A DNA stretch of 64,000 bases from MGIIb-O1 sp002457595 (lineage in GTDB: Archaea > Thermoplasmatota > Poseidoniia > Poseidoniales > Thalassarchaeaceae), in assembly GCA_045568115.1 (NCBI GenBank), contig JBJLBO010000001.1:186001-250000 (forward strand), written 5' to 3'. Of the stretch, positions 1-9,193 are shown in pieces (position 1 is the stretch's first letter; each line of letters opens with the position of its first letter). The notes below the pieces were generated by a model. That model searched no databases. It saw only the letters and a program-made list of their open reading frames with translations, and had not been told where the DNA came from. The position numbers and the translations under genes are program-made.

Positions 1-1767
1 ACCACTCCATTCTCCTTTCTCACCATTGAGAACGGCTATGGTGTCGCCTCGTTGTATCGCCGCGGCACTAATTGGAATGAATTGTTTGAAGGCAACAATT
101 GCAGCTGACCCAGTGGCATCGAGTAGAGTAGCAGCCCAGCGAGCAGTACCTACTCCGTCGGGGAATGCATCAATTGACCATACTCGACCTATGACATTAA
201 CGCGTGTTTCAATTTCTACAACGGGTTCAGATTCATCATTACCAGCAATGCTGACTTCTGATTTCTCATCTAAATTCAATTGGACTTCCCCTCGCCATAG
301 ACTGGGAAGAGCATTTGATACACGAACCCGAGAACCTTCTACAAGACCTCTAGTGATTTTCTTTGGCCCGCCATTATATGCTGGTTGAACCTTAGCGCGA
401 TCATATCCGTCCTGCAAACGAAAGTGGAGTTTAATTGTTCCATCTTCAATAAGTTCAGGACCAGATAATCCCACTACCTGACCTATCGCATCAACTCGAG
501 GTTTAATTTCTCCAAGAGGAGTTATTGGCCATGCATGGCCAAATTTCTCAAATCGTCTTTCAGTAGTTAACTGAAGATCATGATTTCCATTCTCGCAAAT
601 TCCTCTGTAGTCACACCCTCTGCAACGTGCATTAGAATCGGGATCAATAGCAGGGTCAGCTGGAATCCCACCTGCATTGAAAATGTGTAAAGGAGAAGGC
701 GAAGCCGGACAATTATCAATTTCAGGAGAATCTTGGCGAATCATTTTGTATAAATCAAAATAATTTGAATCATATTTTTCCATTTCATCAATTTTAGGTA
801 ATGATACCTCTTTTACAGTACCCGTGCCAAGATACCAAATTGCCAACGATGTGACCTCTTCAGAGCGTCCATGAGTTTCCCACCAAAGCCATGCGTAGAG
901 GCGTAATTGGTCAAGATATCCGAATGAACGATCACCCTTACCTATACTTGCTTTGATGTCTATTATCCGGGTAGTACCATCCCAACGATAAACCAAATCA
1001 TACTCTCCTTGGAACCACCCCGCAGGATGACAAGTTGTCTGAGAAAATCCAACCGCATCTGGTTCAACAAACCATGGCCTAGCAACCTCCCAAGCCTCAC
1101 ACCAACTGATTTCACCTGATTCCTGAGCAGCAGGATGGGGGTTTCCCCATTTCCGTGGGAAACCATCTGGTGCTGGCCATTCCGGACGAGACTCTCCCTT
1201 TCTCCAAGTTTCAAGAAGTGGTCCGCCAGAAGCATCAATGCAATTTTCAACTTCATCGAGATGAAGGTCGATTCCCGCTATAATCATGTCACGGCACTCT
1301 TCTATCGTGATATCATCTGCAGAACCTGAACGATTTACAGAACGCTCCCAATCATGAACTGCGGCTGTCCAACAATCATCAAAGTGAAAGTCGACGCGTG
1401 CGATAGCCCAATCCCTCAGAGATTCTCGGGATTTTGGCCAATTTTCTTGTGATAGAGGAATTAGACGCGATGCAAGCCAATTAGTAGTGTCTTCGTAGTC
1501 TACTTTCCCATCTTTATCAATAGGAGCGGTTAGACGAGTATCAGATCCAGCATCGATGAGAACGGGAGATTCCTGTAATACTCTAGATATACAAGATTCA
1601 GCAGCATTCCCTCGAATTATTTGAGGGGGAAGCGGGCCTTTGAGGCGGACCTCCCAGCCATAATACCACATGCGTGGACATGAATTCCAAGCGATTACTT
1701 GGGAGGCAGAAAGGCGTCGATATGGATCGATACCAGTGCCTTGGACATCGAATGTCTGCACGGGCAT
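1..1767 (-). CDS. Cas4/AddB-like PD-(D/E)XK nuclease with Fe-S cluster cysteines (C-terminus cut by window edge)
   Basis: The reading frame is open from an ATG at 1767 to the left edge, giving 589 codons without a stop. The product has a RecB/Cas4-type nuclease core: Asp257, then Asp270-Ile-Lys272, in the context GEYDLVYR and RIIDIKAS. Cys30 near the N-terminus plus Cys382, Cys385 and Cys391 (spacing C-x2-C-x5-C) match the four-cysteine 4Fe-4S clasp of AddB, Cas4 and Dna2 nucleases. The roughly 190 residues after the last cysteine look beta-rich, possibly an OB-fold for single-stranded DNA. No cas genes or repeats lie nearby, so a role in DNA repair or end processing is more likely than CRISPR adaptation. 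It is the third gene of a minus-strand run behind pdxT and a radical SAM gene. The family call is firm; the exact role is inferred. Confidence 0.85.
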   Translation of the reverse strand, partial: MPVQTFDVQGTGIDPYRRLSASQVIAWNSCPRMWYYGWEVRLKGPLPPQIIRGNAAESCISRVLQESPVLIDAGSDTRLTAPIDKDGKVDYEDTTNWLASRLIPLSQENWPKSRESLRDWAIARVDFHFDDCWTAAVHDWERSVNRSGSADDITIEECRDMIIAGIDLHLDEVENCIDASGGPLLETWRKGESRPEWPAPDGFPRKWGNPHPAAQESGEISWCEAWEVARPWFVEPDAVGFSQTTCHPAGWFQGEYDLVYRWDGTTRIIDIKASIGKGDRSFGYLDQLRLYAWLWWETHGRSEEVTSLAIWYLGTGTVKEVSLPKIDEMEKYDSNYFDLYKMIRQDSPEIDNCPASPSPLHIFNAGGIPADPAIDPDSNARCRGCDYRGICENGNHDLQLTTERRFEKFGHAWPITPLGEIKPRVDAIGQVVGLSGPELIEDGTIKLHFRLQDGYDRAKVQPAYNGGPKKITRGLVEGSRVRVSNALPSLWRGEVQLNLDEKSEVSIAGNDESEPVVEIETRVNVIGRVWSIDAFPDGVGTARWAATLLDATGSAAIVAFKQFIPISAAAIQRGDTIAVLNGEKGEWSG

Positions 1768-1816
1768 ATCTGACAACTACCATTCGGGGTACAAAAAACA
1801 ATCTCAATAACAGAAG

Positions 1817-2968
1817 TCACTCTTCTTCCACATTTAGATAGACAACTGTCATCTCTAATCGTTCGTAAGTAGGATGTACTTCGACAAGTGCAATTGGCGC
1901 TTCGATAACATCAGCAAGCTCCTCTGCCATAGAGAGGGGGACCTCAATTCGCTGTTTACTTTCATCGAAAAACATGAAACGGTGAGGAAGACCTGTTACC
2001 TCATGGATTTCTTGAATCCAATCTTCAGCAAACTCATTTGTACAATCTATAGCTCCGAAAACTAGAGTTCCATCGTCAGTGAGAACTTCATGAGGAGATA
2101 TTGTGTGTTCGCCTCTACGTAGGAATCTCCGGCGTAATTGACCACTGTCCTTGTAAGTAGCCGTGCAAAACTTGAGATGATACCCATAAGGCTCCCTTGA
2201 AATGCCATCAAAGGGGTCGGGAGCGCCAATTTTAGCTGCCATGACACGGTCACGCATCTTTGTTGCAACCTCCGCAGAACCAGAAGCACCTGCGGTGATT
2301 TCACTGGAAAGATTGAATCCACGCACCTCCATATTGTCATGATTACCCACAGTGATTTCTAACTCATTGAGATTTAGGAATTGAACAGGCATGTCCCGCA
2401 TTGTTTCAAGAAGTTGTAGCAGTTGTTCTTCTTTGTCGGGCTCACAAGGCAATTCAACGCCCGTTAACATACCTGCATCAAGACAAGCCTGCATAGTTTC
2501 ACGATATTTACTCTCATCTAACTCTAGGAAGTGGAAGCGGATTTCATCCAAACCCGCTTCAGCAAATTCTGATGCCCATTCTGTTCGAAATGGGATACTA
2601 GTGTACATATGAAGATGAAAACCGGTACCGAATTCAGACTTTAGTATCCTACATGCTTCGAGAACTCGCTCTCTGGCCATTACAGGGTCTCCTCCAGTTA
2701 TTCCTGCACCTGTAGCCTTCATTGCTCGGGCCTCTTCAATTACAGAATTCCAATCATCAATCTCGACTTTACGCTCATTAGCATACATGAAATCAATCTC
2801 GCGGCGATTCTCCGATAGAGGGCAATAGTCGCACATCCAGTGACAATGCCCGGTGATGAAAAGTACGAGTTTACTACCCATCTGACATTGGATACAACCT
2901 TCTGTATCGTTAGCATCGGCTGCCTCGGGTAATTCAGGGATATTCGGCAAATGAACAGAGAAAGTCAT
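1817..2968 (-). CDS. radical SAM enzyme of unknown substrate
   Basis: The 383-residue product carries the radical SAM cluster motif C42-x3-C46-x2-C49 (GHCHWMCDYCP), followed by a GGDP motif expected for SAM binding. Two further cysteines (C25, C28) precede the cluster and could bind a metal. The C-terminal 150 residues match no domain I can name. The ATG overlaps the pdxT stop (ATGA), and a GGAGG sits 7 bases upstream inside pdxT, so the two are translationally coupled. The layout resembles pyruvate-formate-lyase-activating-enzyme-like archaeal proteins, but the substrate cannot be read from the sequence. Confidence 0.85.
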   Translation of the reverse strand: MTFSVHLPNIPELPEAADANDTEGCIQCQMGSKLVLFITGHCHWMCDYCPLSENRREIDFMYANERKVEIDDWNSVIEEARAMKATGAGITGGDPVMARERVLEACRILKSEFGTGFHLHMYTSIPFRTEWASEFAEAGLDEIRFHFLELDESKYRETMQACLDAGMLTGVELPCEPDKEEQLLQLLETMRDMPVQFLNLNELEITVGNHDNMEVRGFNLSSEITAGASGSAEVATKMRDRVMAAKIGAPDPFDGISREPYGYHLKFCTATYKDSGQLRRRFLRRGEHTISPHEVLTDDGTLVFGAIDCTNEFAEDWIQEIHEVTGLPHRFMFFDESKQRIEVPLSMAEELADVIEAPIALVEVHPTYERLEMTVVYLNVEEE

Positions 2969-3567
2969 TCAGAGACCTCCATTGCAGTTTTGAGAAGCCA
3001 TACGTGAAAACTTCTGTCTTGAGATAACTCGGGGTGGAAAGTCAGAGCTACACGGTTGGAAGTTCTAACTCCAACGACCTCGTCGCCATTTTTAACCACA
3101 ACTTGCCCGTTCTCACCTACGCTTGTGAACCTCGGAGCACGAATGAAAACTCCAGGGAATTGACTTCCTAACAAAGAAGATTCTAATGTGCTCTGAAATG
3201 AGTCCACTTGGCGGCCATATGCATTACGATCAATTTGTGCATCAATCAATGCTTCACCGCCATCTTTCGGATTAGTCAACAAAATTGCCCCAGCACAGGT
3301 GCCAAGAACAGGGCGAGTGTCGTCATTTCGAATCCAATCAAATATTGCCGGTAGTAGTTTAGACGTGGAATCATTACCAGTAAGTCGCATTGTTGTTGAT
3401 TCGCCACCTGGGAATACAAGGGCATGAGGAGAAGCATCTGACAAATCTGAAGATTTGCGTAATTCATGGATTTCTATATCGAATCCTAATTCAGATGCTG
3501 CTTCATTCAGGGCGGCTATGTGAACATGGCGAGCGCCTTGCAACATGACCAAGCCGATTCGAAGCAC
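2965..3567 (-). CDS. pdxT: pyridoxal 5'-phosphate synthase glutaminase subunit PdxT
   Basis: This 200-residue class I glutamine amidotransferase releases ammonia from glutamine for the PdxS synthase, which makes pyridoxal phosphate from a pentose phosphate and a triose phosphate. Diagnostic motifs are FPGGEST, the nucleophile Cys in GTCAG, RNAYGRQ.DSF, and the His-Glu pair in FHPEL. Length is normal for the family. The partner pdxS is not in this window. It heads a minus-strand unit with the radical SAM gene and the nuclease, and diverges from serC, whose product is a PLP enzyme. Confidence 0.95.
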   Translation of the reverse strand: MLRIGLVMLQGARHVHIAALNEAASELGFDIEIHELRKSSDLSDASPHALVFPGGESTTMRLTGNDSTSKLLPAIFDWIRNDDTRPVLGTCAGAILLTNPKDGGEALIDAQIDRNAYGRQVDSFQSTLESSLLGSQFPGVFIRAPRFTSVGENGQVVVKNGDEVVGVRTSNRVALTFHPELSQDRSFHVWLLKTAMEVSE

Positions 3568-3664
3568 GACCCTTGGGCTGAACCATTCGGCTTGAATCCA
3601 ACCCCTCTGAATTCCAAATTTTCATTCAGAATAAGTGAAAGACCCCGTCGGATGGCAGACTAGC

Positions 3665-4771
3665 ATGGGTGAGGGTCAGCGAGTGCATAACTTCGGTGCA
3701 GGACCAGCGGTTCTACCGCTTTCTGTAGTCGAAGAAGTTCAGGCTGCACTACCAAATATGAACAATAGTGGCTTTGGCCTTTGTGAGATTAGCCACAGAA
3801 GCGCAGCCTTCCAGTCTGTTGTTGATAGTGCAATGGACAGAATAAGGAGGGTTCTTTCAGTACCTGACGACTACACTATCCTATTCTTACAGGGTGGAGC
3901 ATCTTTACAATTCTACACCTCTGCGCTTAATCTGTTAAAATCAGATGAAAAAGCCGATTTTCTTGAAACTGGCGTATGGTCGAAGAAATCCCTCAAAGAA
4001 GCAAATAGAATAGGAGATGGAATGGCAATTTGGAGTGATTCGGAAAATGGATTCAAATCAGTGCCAAACAATGGAGACTACAATTTGCGAGATGATTCTG
4101 TCTACCTTCACTACACCTCAAACAACACACTCTACGGGACTCAGTATCATCACCTACCCGACTCGGAAGGAAAACCACGTATCGTAGATGCATCTTCAGA
4201 CATTGCTGGAGTTCCTATTGATGTTAGTGCTCATGATTTGATTTATGCAGGCGCTCAGAAAAATCTCGGACCCTCGGGAGTTACTCTAGTCATACTGTCT
4301 CCTTGGGCTCTAGCAAGATCACAGGCGAACTCAGAAGCAGGAAATATACCCACAATGTTGGATTACACCATTCACGCTTCCAAAGGATCACTATTCAACA
4401 CACCCAACACCTTCGGTATCTTTGTTTTAGATTGTGTATTCAAATGGCTTGAAGAGAATGGTGGTTTGAATGGTTCAATCGCCCGAAATAAGGCTAAGTC
4501 GACCCTTCTTTACGAAGAACTAGACCGAAGTGACTTCTGGGTCCCTCACGCAAATTTAGATTCACGCTCAGTGATGAATGTAACCTGGCGTTTAGCTGAT
4601 GAAGCCTTGGAATCTGTATTTCTTGAGAAGGCCACAGCCGCTGGTCTGAGTGGACTGAAAGGACACCGTTCGGTTGGAGGGATTAGAGCCAGTATGTACA
4701 ATGGCTGTCCAATTGAATCCGTCAAGGCTCTCGTTGAGTTCATGCAGAAGTTTGAGGCCGAGCACTCCTGA
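3665..4771 (+). CDS. serC: phosphoserine aminotransferase
   Basis: The product converts 3-phosphohydroxypyruvate and glutamate to phosphoserine in serine synthesis, using PLP. The N-terminus VHNFGAGPAVLP is the family hallmark, followed by EISHRS, LFLQGGAS and the PLP-binding lysine in YAGAQKNLGPSG. The end KGHRSVGGIRASMYNG is also typical. The ATG at 3665 gives 368 residues, the usual length, with the glycine-rich motif about 10 residues from the start. A GTG at 3635 would add ten residues and is less likely. deoC follows after 9 bases, so the two are probably cotranscribed. Confidence 0.95.
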   Translation: MGEGQRVHNFGAGPAVLPLSVVEEVQAALPNMNNSGFGLCEISHRSAAFQSVVDSAMDRIRRVLSVPDDYTILFLQGGASLQFYTSALNLLKSDEKADFLETGVWSKKSLKEANRIGDGMAIWSDSENGFKSVPNNGDYNLRDDSVYLHYTSNNTLYGTQYHHLPDSEGKPRIVDASSDIAGVPIDVSAHDLIYAGAQKNLGPSGVTLVILSPWALARSQANSEAGNIPTMLDYTIHASKGSLFNTPNTFGIFVLDCVFKWLEENGGLNGSIARNKAKSTLLYEELDRSDFWVPHANLDSRSVMNVTWRLADEALESVFLEKATAAGLSGLKGHRSVGGIRASMYNGCPIESVKALVEFMQKFEAEHS

Positions 4772-4780
4772 GGAAGGAAG

Positions 4781-5479
4781 ATGGATACTCGAGATATCAT
4801 CGATTGTCTTGATTTTACATTGTTAGATCATGAGGCCTCAGAGGATGAATTAATTTCATTTTGCACACAAGCAAATTCGGCAAATCCAGCCGCAATATGC
4901 GTCTTTTCAGAGCATCTAGAAATTGTTCGCAAACATCTTAATGAAGAAATTTCAGTAGCAGTAGTTGCTGGTGGCTTCCCAGTTGGAAGTTCATCGCCCG
5001 AAGAAATAGGAATTGCAGTAAGAACGGCGGTAGAATCTGGTGCTGATGAAGTAGACGTGGTACTAGAGCCACGTGATAGCGAAGATTTTCCCGATGAAGG
5101 CGACTTGAAGAAATTAATTGCAATGCGAGAAGCAGCAGGTGAAGCGGTTCTCAAAGTCATCATAGAAGCACCGTTGTTGGCTGAAAGAGAGATGCGTTCA
5201 GTGGCACGAATGGCTCTTGCCGCAGGAGCAGATTTCATCAAAACCTGTACAGGAAAGAGAGGCTCTTGTAGTGATGAAGCAGCAGATATCTTCGCCTACG
5301 AGATTATGCGTCATGAATTGACATTCAAAGAAAAACGCGGTGTCAAACTATCTGGAGGCATTCGTACAAAGGAAGATGTCGAGAGATTAACTGAATTAGT
5401 CAATGCAAGAGATGATTCAATTATCGCTTCAAGTAGATTCAGAATTGGCGCCTCAAGTTTGCTCAATGAGTTGATTTGA
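4781..5479 (+). CDS. deoC: deoxyribose-phosphate aldolase
   Basis: This 232-residue class I aldolase splits 2-deoxyribose 5-phosphate into glyceraldehyde 3-phosphate and acetaldehyde in deoxynucleoside catabolism. The Schiff-base lysine lies in ADFIKTCTG; the proton-relay lysine lies in GVKLSGGIR. The conserved VAVVAGGFPVG and VLKVIIEA strands are present. An AGGAAGG sequence lies just upstream of the ATG. It follows serC closely and ends one base before the convergent DsbD-like gene. Confidence 0.94.
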   Translation: MDTRDIIDCLDFTLLDHEASEDELISFCTQANSANPAAICVFSEHLEIVRKHLNEEISVAVVAGGFPVGSSSPEEIGIAVRTAVESGADEVDVVLEPRDSEDFPDEGDLKKLIAMREAAGEAVLKVIIEAPLLAEREMRSVARMALAAGADFIKTCTGKRGSCSDEAADIFAYEIMRHELTFKEKRGVKLSGGIRTKEDVERLTELVNARDDSIIASSRFRIGASSLLNELI

Positions 5480-5480
5480 G

Positions 5481-6959
5481 TTACTGTAGAACTTCGACAA
5501 TTAGTTCGGGTTGTGTAAGATACATCAGAAGGCCAACTCCTGCGAACATCATCATCCATGCTCCTGTGGCCTTGACGATGCCTGTCGACCTTCTTAGGAA
5601 AGCAATCATCGCCTGACGACCCATTCCAACTAGAACGGTGACAATTATCATCAACATGGTCACTGAAATTATCAGGCCGCCTAGTCCTGCGATGAATGCT
5701 TCGTTTCCGACCACAGTTAACCAGGCTACGAATGGGAAAACCGCTGCTGCAGTACAATCTACGGATGCTGCTGAGTAGCCTATTCCCCAAAGATACATGT
5801 TTCTGCGAGGAGTGAATACATCATCTGTTTCCATTGTTTGATATTTGTTGAGAAGGCCTTGAACCCAATTGAGAAGATGGCTCGTCCATCCCAATAACAT
5901 CAATGAGCCAAGAATAAGTAGTAACCAAGCTATTGCTATTGCTACAGTATGGAGTACTCCACTAAGAGGGATTACTTCAGAAAGTCCGAAAATGATTATC
6001 CCCACAATTCCAAAGAAGGTAAGTTGACCCAAAGCCGCAAACCCGCCAACTTCGAAAGAACTAGGCAATCTTCCAGTTATTTTACCAGCCTCTCTAAGTT
6101 CATCCTCCTTCATTCCAAGGCTGAGATAGTAGGTGATGTAGGAGGGAAGTACGGGGAATGCACAAGGTGAGAAATACACTAGAATACCCAAAAATAGACC
6201 TATGATGAAGACGCCTTGAACAGAACGATCAGCCTTTGCAATACCAATACGGAGGTCTTCCGCTTCACCAGAATTAGCTGCTTCAATCGCATTCTCAAAT
6301 GATTTCCAATTATCCAGAGGAGTACCAGTGTTCTCCTTGGCAACTACGAATCCCTCATGATCAATTACTAGAGCCAGTGGGATTGCTTGAGCAGAATAGT
6401 ATTCAACTAAGTCTCCTCTTTCACCGTCTTCGAGAAGAATGACTTTGGTGCCACCATTGGCCACTGGCCAAGCCATATATTTGTCAGAATCATTATCGCC
6501 AAAGGTGTTGTTAATCTGCTCATATGATTCATATCCATACCAACTTGCTATTGATAATACTACAACTGGATATTCTCCAGAAAGAGAACCCCATTCAGCG
6601 AGATTCTGATCAATATGTTCCTGAATATAATGGCAATTTGCACAATCTATCGCCATGAAGTCAAGAATAACTACATTACCTCGAAGATTACTGAGTTGGA
6701 CCATTCCCTGTTCATCGGCGATAGTATCGTCTATTCCTGCTCGATTCATCGTCATAACTTCGAAGTCAGGGGCTTCTCTAACATCAGATGAAGTGCCGTA
6801 TATCGATGATGTTAGACCAAATAATGAGAGCGACGCATATCCTATGATGCAGAATAATACAACACCTATTCCAAAGGCCTGCCAAGTATCCTTCTGCTTT
6901 AGGACATCAAAGTCCAGACCTGCGACCATTGTTCGTCCGAGTATCCTTTTACTTTTCAT
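5481..6959 (-). CDS. thioredoxin-like / CcdA-DsbD fusion membrane protein
   Basis: The 492-residue product probably moves reducing equivalents across the membrane to extracytoplasmic thiols, for example for cytochrome c or disulfide management. After an N-terminal membrane segment (about residues 28-50) comes a thioredoxin-like domain with redox motif C106-A-N-C109. From about residue 250 there is a polytopic DsbD-beta/CcdA domain with the Cys-Pro motif in SPCAFPVLPSY and a second membrane cysteine in VDCTAAAVFPF. The thioredoxin-like domain precedes the membrane domain, the reverse of the thioredoxin-like gamma domain of DsbD. The Ccm genes at 46267-48575 may be a functional partner. Confidence 0.85.
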   Translation of the reverse strand: MKSKRILGRTMVAGLDFDVLKQKDTWQAFGIGVVLFCIIGYASLSLFGLTSSIYGTSSDVREAPDFEVMTMNRAGIDDTIADEQGMVQLSNLRGNVVILDFMAIDCANCHYIQEHIDQNLAEWGSLSGEYPVVVLSIASWYGYESYEQINNTFGDNDSDKYMAWPVANGGTKVILLEDGERGDLVEYYSAQAIPLALVIDHEGFVVAKENTGTPLDNWKSFENAIEAANSGEAEDLRIGIAKADRSVQGVFIIGLFLGILVYFSPCAFPVLPSYITYYLSLGMKEDELREAGKITGRLPSSFEVGGFAALGQLTFFGIVGIIIFGLSEVIPLSGVLHTVAIAIAWLLLILGSLMLLGWTSHLLNWVQGLLNKYQTMETDDVFTPRRNMYLWGIGYSAASVDCTAAAVFPFVAWLTVVGNEAFIAGLGGLIISVTMLMIIVTVLVGMGRQAMIAFLRRSTGIVKATGAWMMMFAGVGLLMYLTQPELIVEVLQ

Positions 6960-7047
6960 TACGGCGGGAGTAAGTGCAGATAGCCATAATTAGTAGCAGG
7001 CTTGTTTTGAGTAGAAGTCAAGTACCATTAGCGGTGGGTGCGAACCA

Positions 7048-9168
7048 ATGGAACCTCTGATGATGCTTGTTCTGATACTTGCCACGACCGTTTGTGCCTA
7101 CATGGCTTGGAACATTGGTGCGAACGATGTTGCGAACGCAATGGGGACCTCTGTAGGTTCCCGCGCACTTACTCTAAAACAAGCTGTAGTCATAGCGGCT
7201 ATATTCGAATTCGCAGGTGCTTTCTTCGCTGGAGACGCAGTTACAGATACAGTTCGCAAAGGCATTCTTTCATTCGATACTGAGGCTGCATATTTCGATG
7301 CAGCCTTCACTAACGATTTGATGTTCGGATTTATCGCTGCTATGATGGCTGCAGCGGTCTGGATTACAATCGCCACTCGATTAGGACTTCCAGTCTCGAC
7401 GACTCATTCTATCATCGGAGGCATCGTCGGAATTGGCCTCGTCCTAGAGATTCAATATGAGGCCAGCCTAATCGATTGGGAAGTCGTTTCCAAGGTAGTA
7501 ATGTCCTGGGTCGCTAGCCCATTGATGGGTGGATTACTCGCATTCCTCACCTTCTACGCGGTGCGCTCAACGATTCTAGAAGCACCTGATCCAATCGCGC
7601 GAAGCCGCTGGCTCGCACCAATTCTCGCCCTCCCTACCTTCTTCGTGCTTGGAATCGCCCTCCAATTCAAGGCGCTGAAAGGATTCATTTCACGAATGGA
7701 AAACGAAGGTGTAATCGCCAACAAATACGATTGGCTCCCAGTCAAAGAAAACGGCGTTTGGAATCCTCTCGCTGACAACGCCTGGATTCCAATGAATGCG
7801 ATTCTAGTCGCCCTTGTCATCGGAATGATCGGTTCACTAACCCTATATTTCGTCTTAAGAAATTACGAATTCAAAGGAGAAGGGTTCCATGGAGTCGAGC
7901 GAATCTTCGTTTGGTTGCAAATCATTACCGCGGCATATGTCGCATTCGCCCATGGAGCAAACGATCGCTCGAATGCAATCGGACCCATGGCTACTGTCTT
8001 CGAACTCCTAACCTCAACTCCTGGAGAGTTAGCGGACAAGGTAGACGTTCCGCTGTGGCTTGTTTTACTCGGTTCGGCTGGTATTGCAATTGGTGTTATG
8101 ACATGGGGTTGGAGAGTTATGGACACCATCGGTCACAAGATTACCGACATCACACCCACACGTGGATTCGCTGCAGAGTTCGGTGCCGCTACTACCATTC
8201 TCATATTCAGTATGCCATTCCTAGCTGTGCCTGTGTCGACGACGCATACGCTCGTTGGAGCAGTTGTGGGTGTTGGGCTTGCCGGCGGCGCGAAGAATGT
8301 AGATTTCCGCGTATTTGGAAAGATTGCAGCATCTTGGGTCGCAAGTCTTCCAGCTGCTGGATTTGGAGCAGTTACACTCTATGTTGCAATGGCTAGTACA
8401 CCACTCAATCTGATTGTTGTGCTACCGATTGCATTTGCAGGCGTCGCGTACGTGATGTGGATTACACGTGACGATGAGGTCGCCATCGAAGATGCACTTG
8501 CAGAGGCGAGTGGTAGTGGCGATAAGCAACCGACGGTCTTCGAGCTCTTCCACACTCATGCTGAGGCTGTTGAAGCAACCGTCGAAAGCATGCTGACAGC
8601 AGTCAGCAAAGCTACCGCTGGCGAGGATGCTTCCACTGAAATTCAAGCGACAATCGATGCAGAATTATACGCTGACGACATCAAGAACGCATTGAGAGAA
8701 AAAGTCAGCGCGCGTGAATGGAAGTTACTAATCGATTCAGATGAATTCATCTACATGCTCGGACGGCAAGACAGGATTGCAGATTATGCACAGAATGTTG
8801 CAGAACAACTCTCTTTCAGGCCGCTATATGATAATGCCAAGGCCCGGGAAATGGTAATGGAAATGGCCGAAGCTGTGCAGAAGACTACAGCGATTTACGA
8901 GGACACCGTGCTTTATCTACGTGACCTGACACTTTCAGGATACACGAAAGCTGGACGCATCGGACTACGCGATTTAATCCATGAGGTGAATCTCGCGGAG
9001 CACGAGGCAGATATCGTTGAGAGTCGCGCTGCAGGATTTGTCTTCAGAGAGGGAAGTGATGATCCACTTGCGGCGGTCCATATGTACCGTGTTTTGCAAC
9101 GTCTGGATGATGTCGCTAACGCTTGCGAAGACGCTGCGAACGCCTTCCTACCAATCGTTTACCAGTAG
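7048..9168 (+). CDS. PiT-family phosphate permease fused to a PhoU-like (DUF47) domain
   Basis: This is a 706-residue inorganic phosphate transporter. The two PiT repeat signatures are present: GANDVANAMGTSVGS near residue 24 and HGANDRSNAIGP near residue 300. Each half also carries the LPVSTTHS / VPVSTTHT motif. From about residue 490 the protein continues into a soluble helical region resembling the DUF47/PhoU-like proteins usually encoded beside pit genes, here fused in frame. That suggests built-in regulation of transport. The ATG at 7048 gives the expected N-terminal membrane segment. It diverges from the DsbD-like gene. Confidence 0.9.
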   Translation: MEPLMMLVLILATTVCAYMAWNIGANDVANAMGTSVGSRALTLKQAVVIAAIFEFAGAFFAGDAVTDTVRKGILSFDTEAAYFDAAFTNDLMFGFIAAMMAAAVWITIATRLGLPVSTTHSIIGGIVGIGLVLEIQYEASLIDWEVVSKVVMSWVASPLMGGLLAFLTFYAVRSTILEAPDPIARSRWLAPILALPTFFVLGIALQFKALKGFISRMENEGVIANKYDWLPVKENGVWNPLADNAWIPMNAILVALVIGMIGSLTLYFVLRNYEFKGEGFHGVERIFVWLQIITAAYVAFAHGANDRSNAIGPMATVFELLTSTPGELADKVDVPLWLVLLGSAGIAIGVMTWGWRVMDTIGHKITDITPTRGFAAEFGAATTILIFSMPFLAVPVSTTHTLVGAVVGVGLAGGAKNVDFRVFGKIAASWVASLPAAGFGAVTLYVAMASTPLNLIVVLPIAFAGVAYVMWITRDDEVAIEDALAEASGSGDKQPTVFELFHTHAEAVEATVESMLTAVSKATAGEDASTEIQATIDAELYADDIKNALREKVSAREWKLLIDSDEFIYMLGRQDRIADYAQNVAEQLSFRPLYDNAKAREMVMEMAEAVQKTTAIYEDTVLYLRDLTLSGYTKAGRIGLRDLIHEVNLAEHEADIVESRAAGFVFREGSDDPLAAVHMYRVLQRLDDVANACEDAANAFLPIVYQ

Positions 9169-9193
9169 AAGAGCAGATATTGTGTACAACTGA

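Noticed and set aside
26..388. Plus-strand open frame of 120 codons at the left edge
   Set aside because: It lies opposite the nuclease gene, which has conserved cysteines and catalytic residues across the same span.
4828..5241. Open frame of 137 codons on the strand opposite deoC
   Set aside because: deoC on the plus strand has all catalytic motifs; the opposite frame is Ser/Ala-rich, low-complexity and has no family resemblance.
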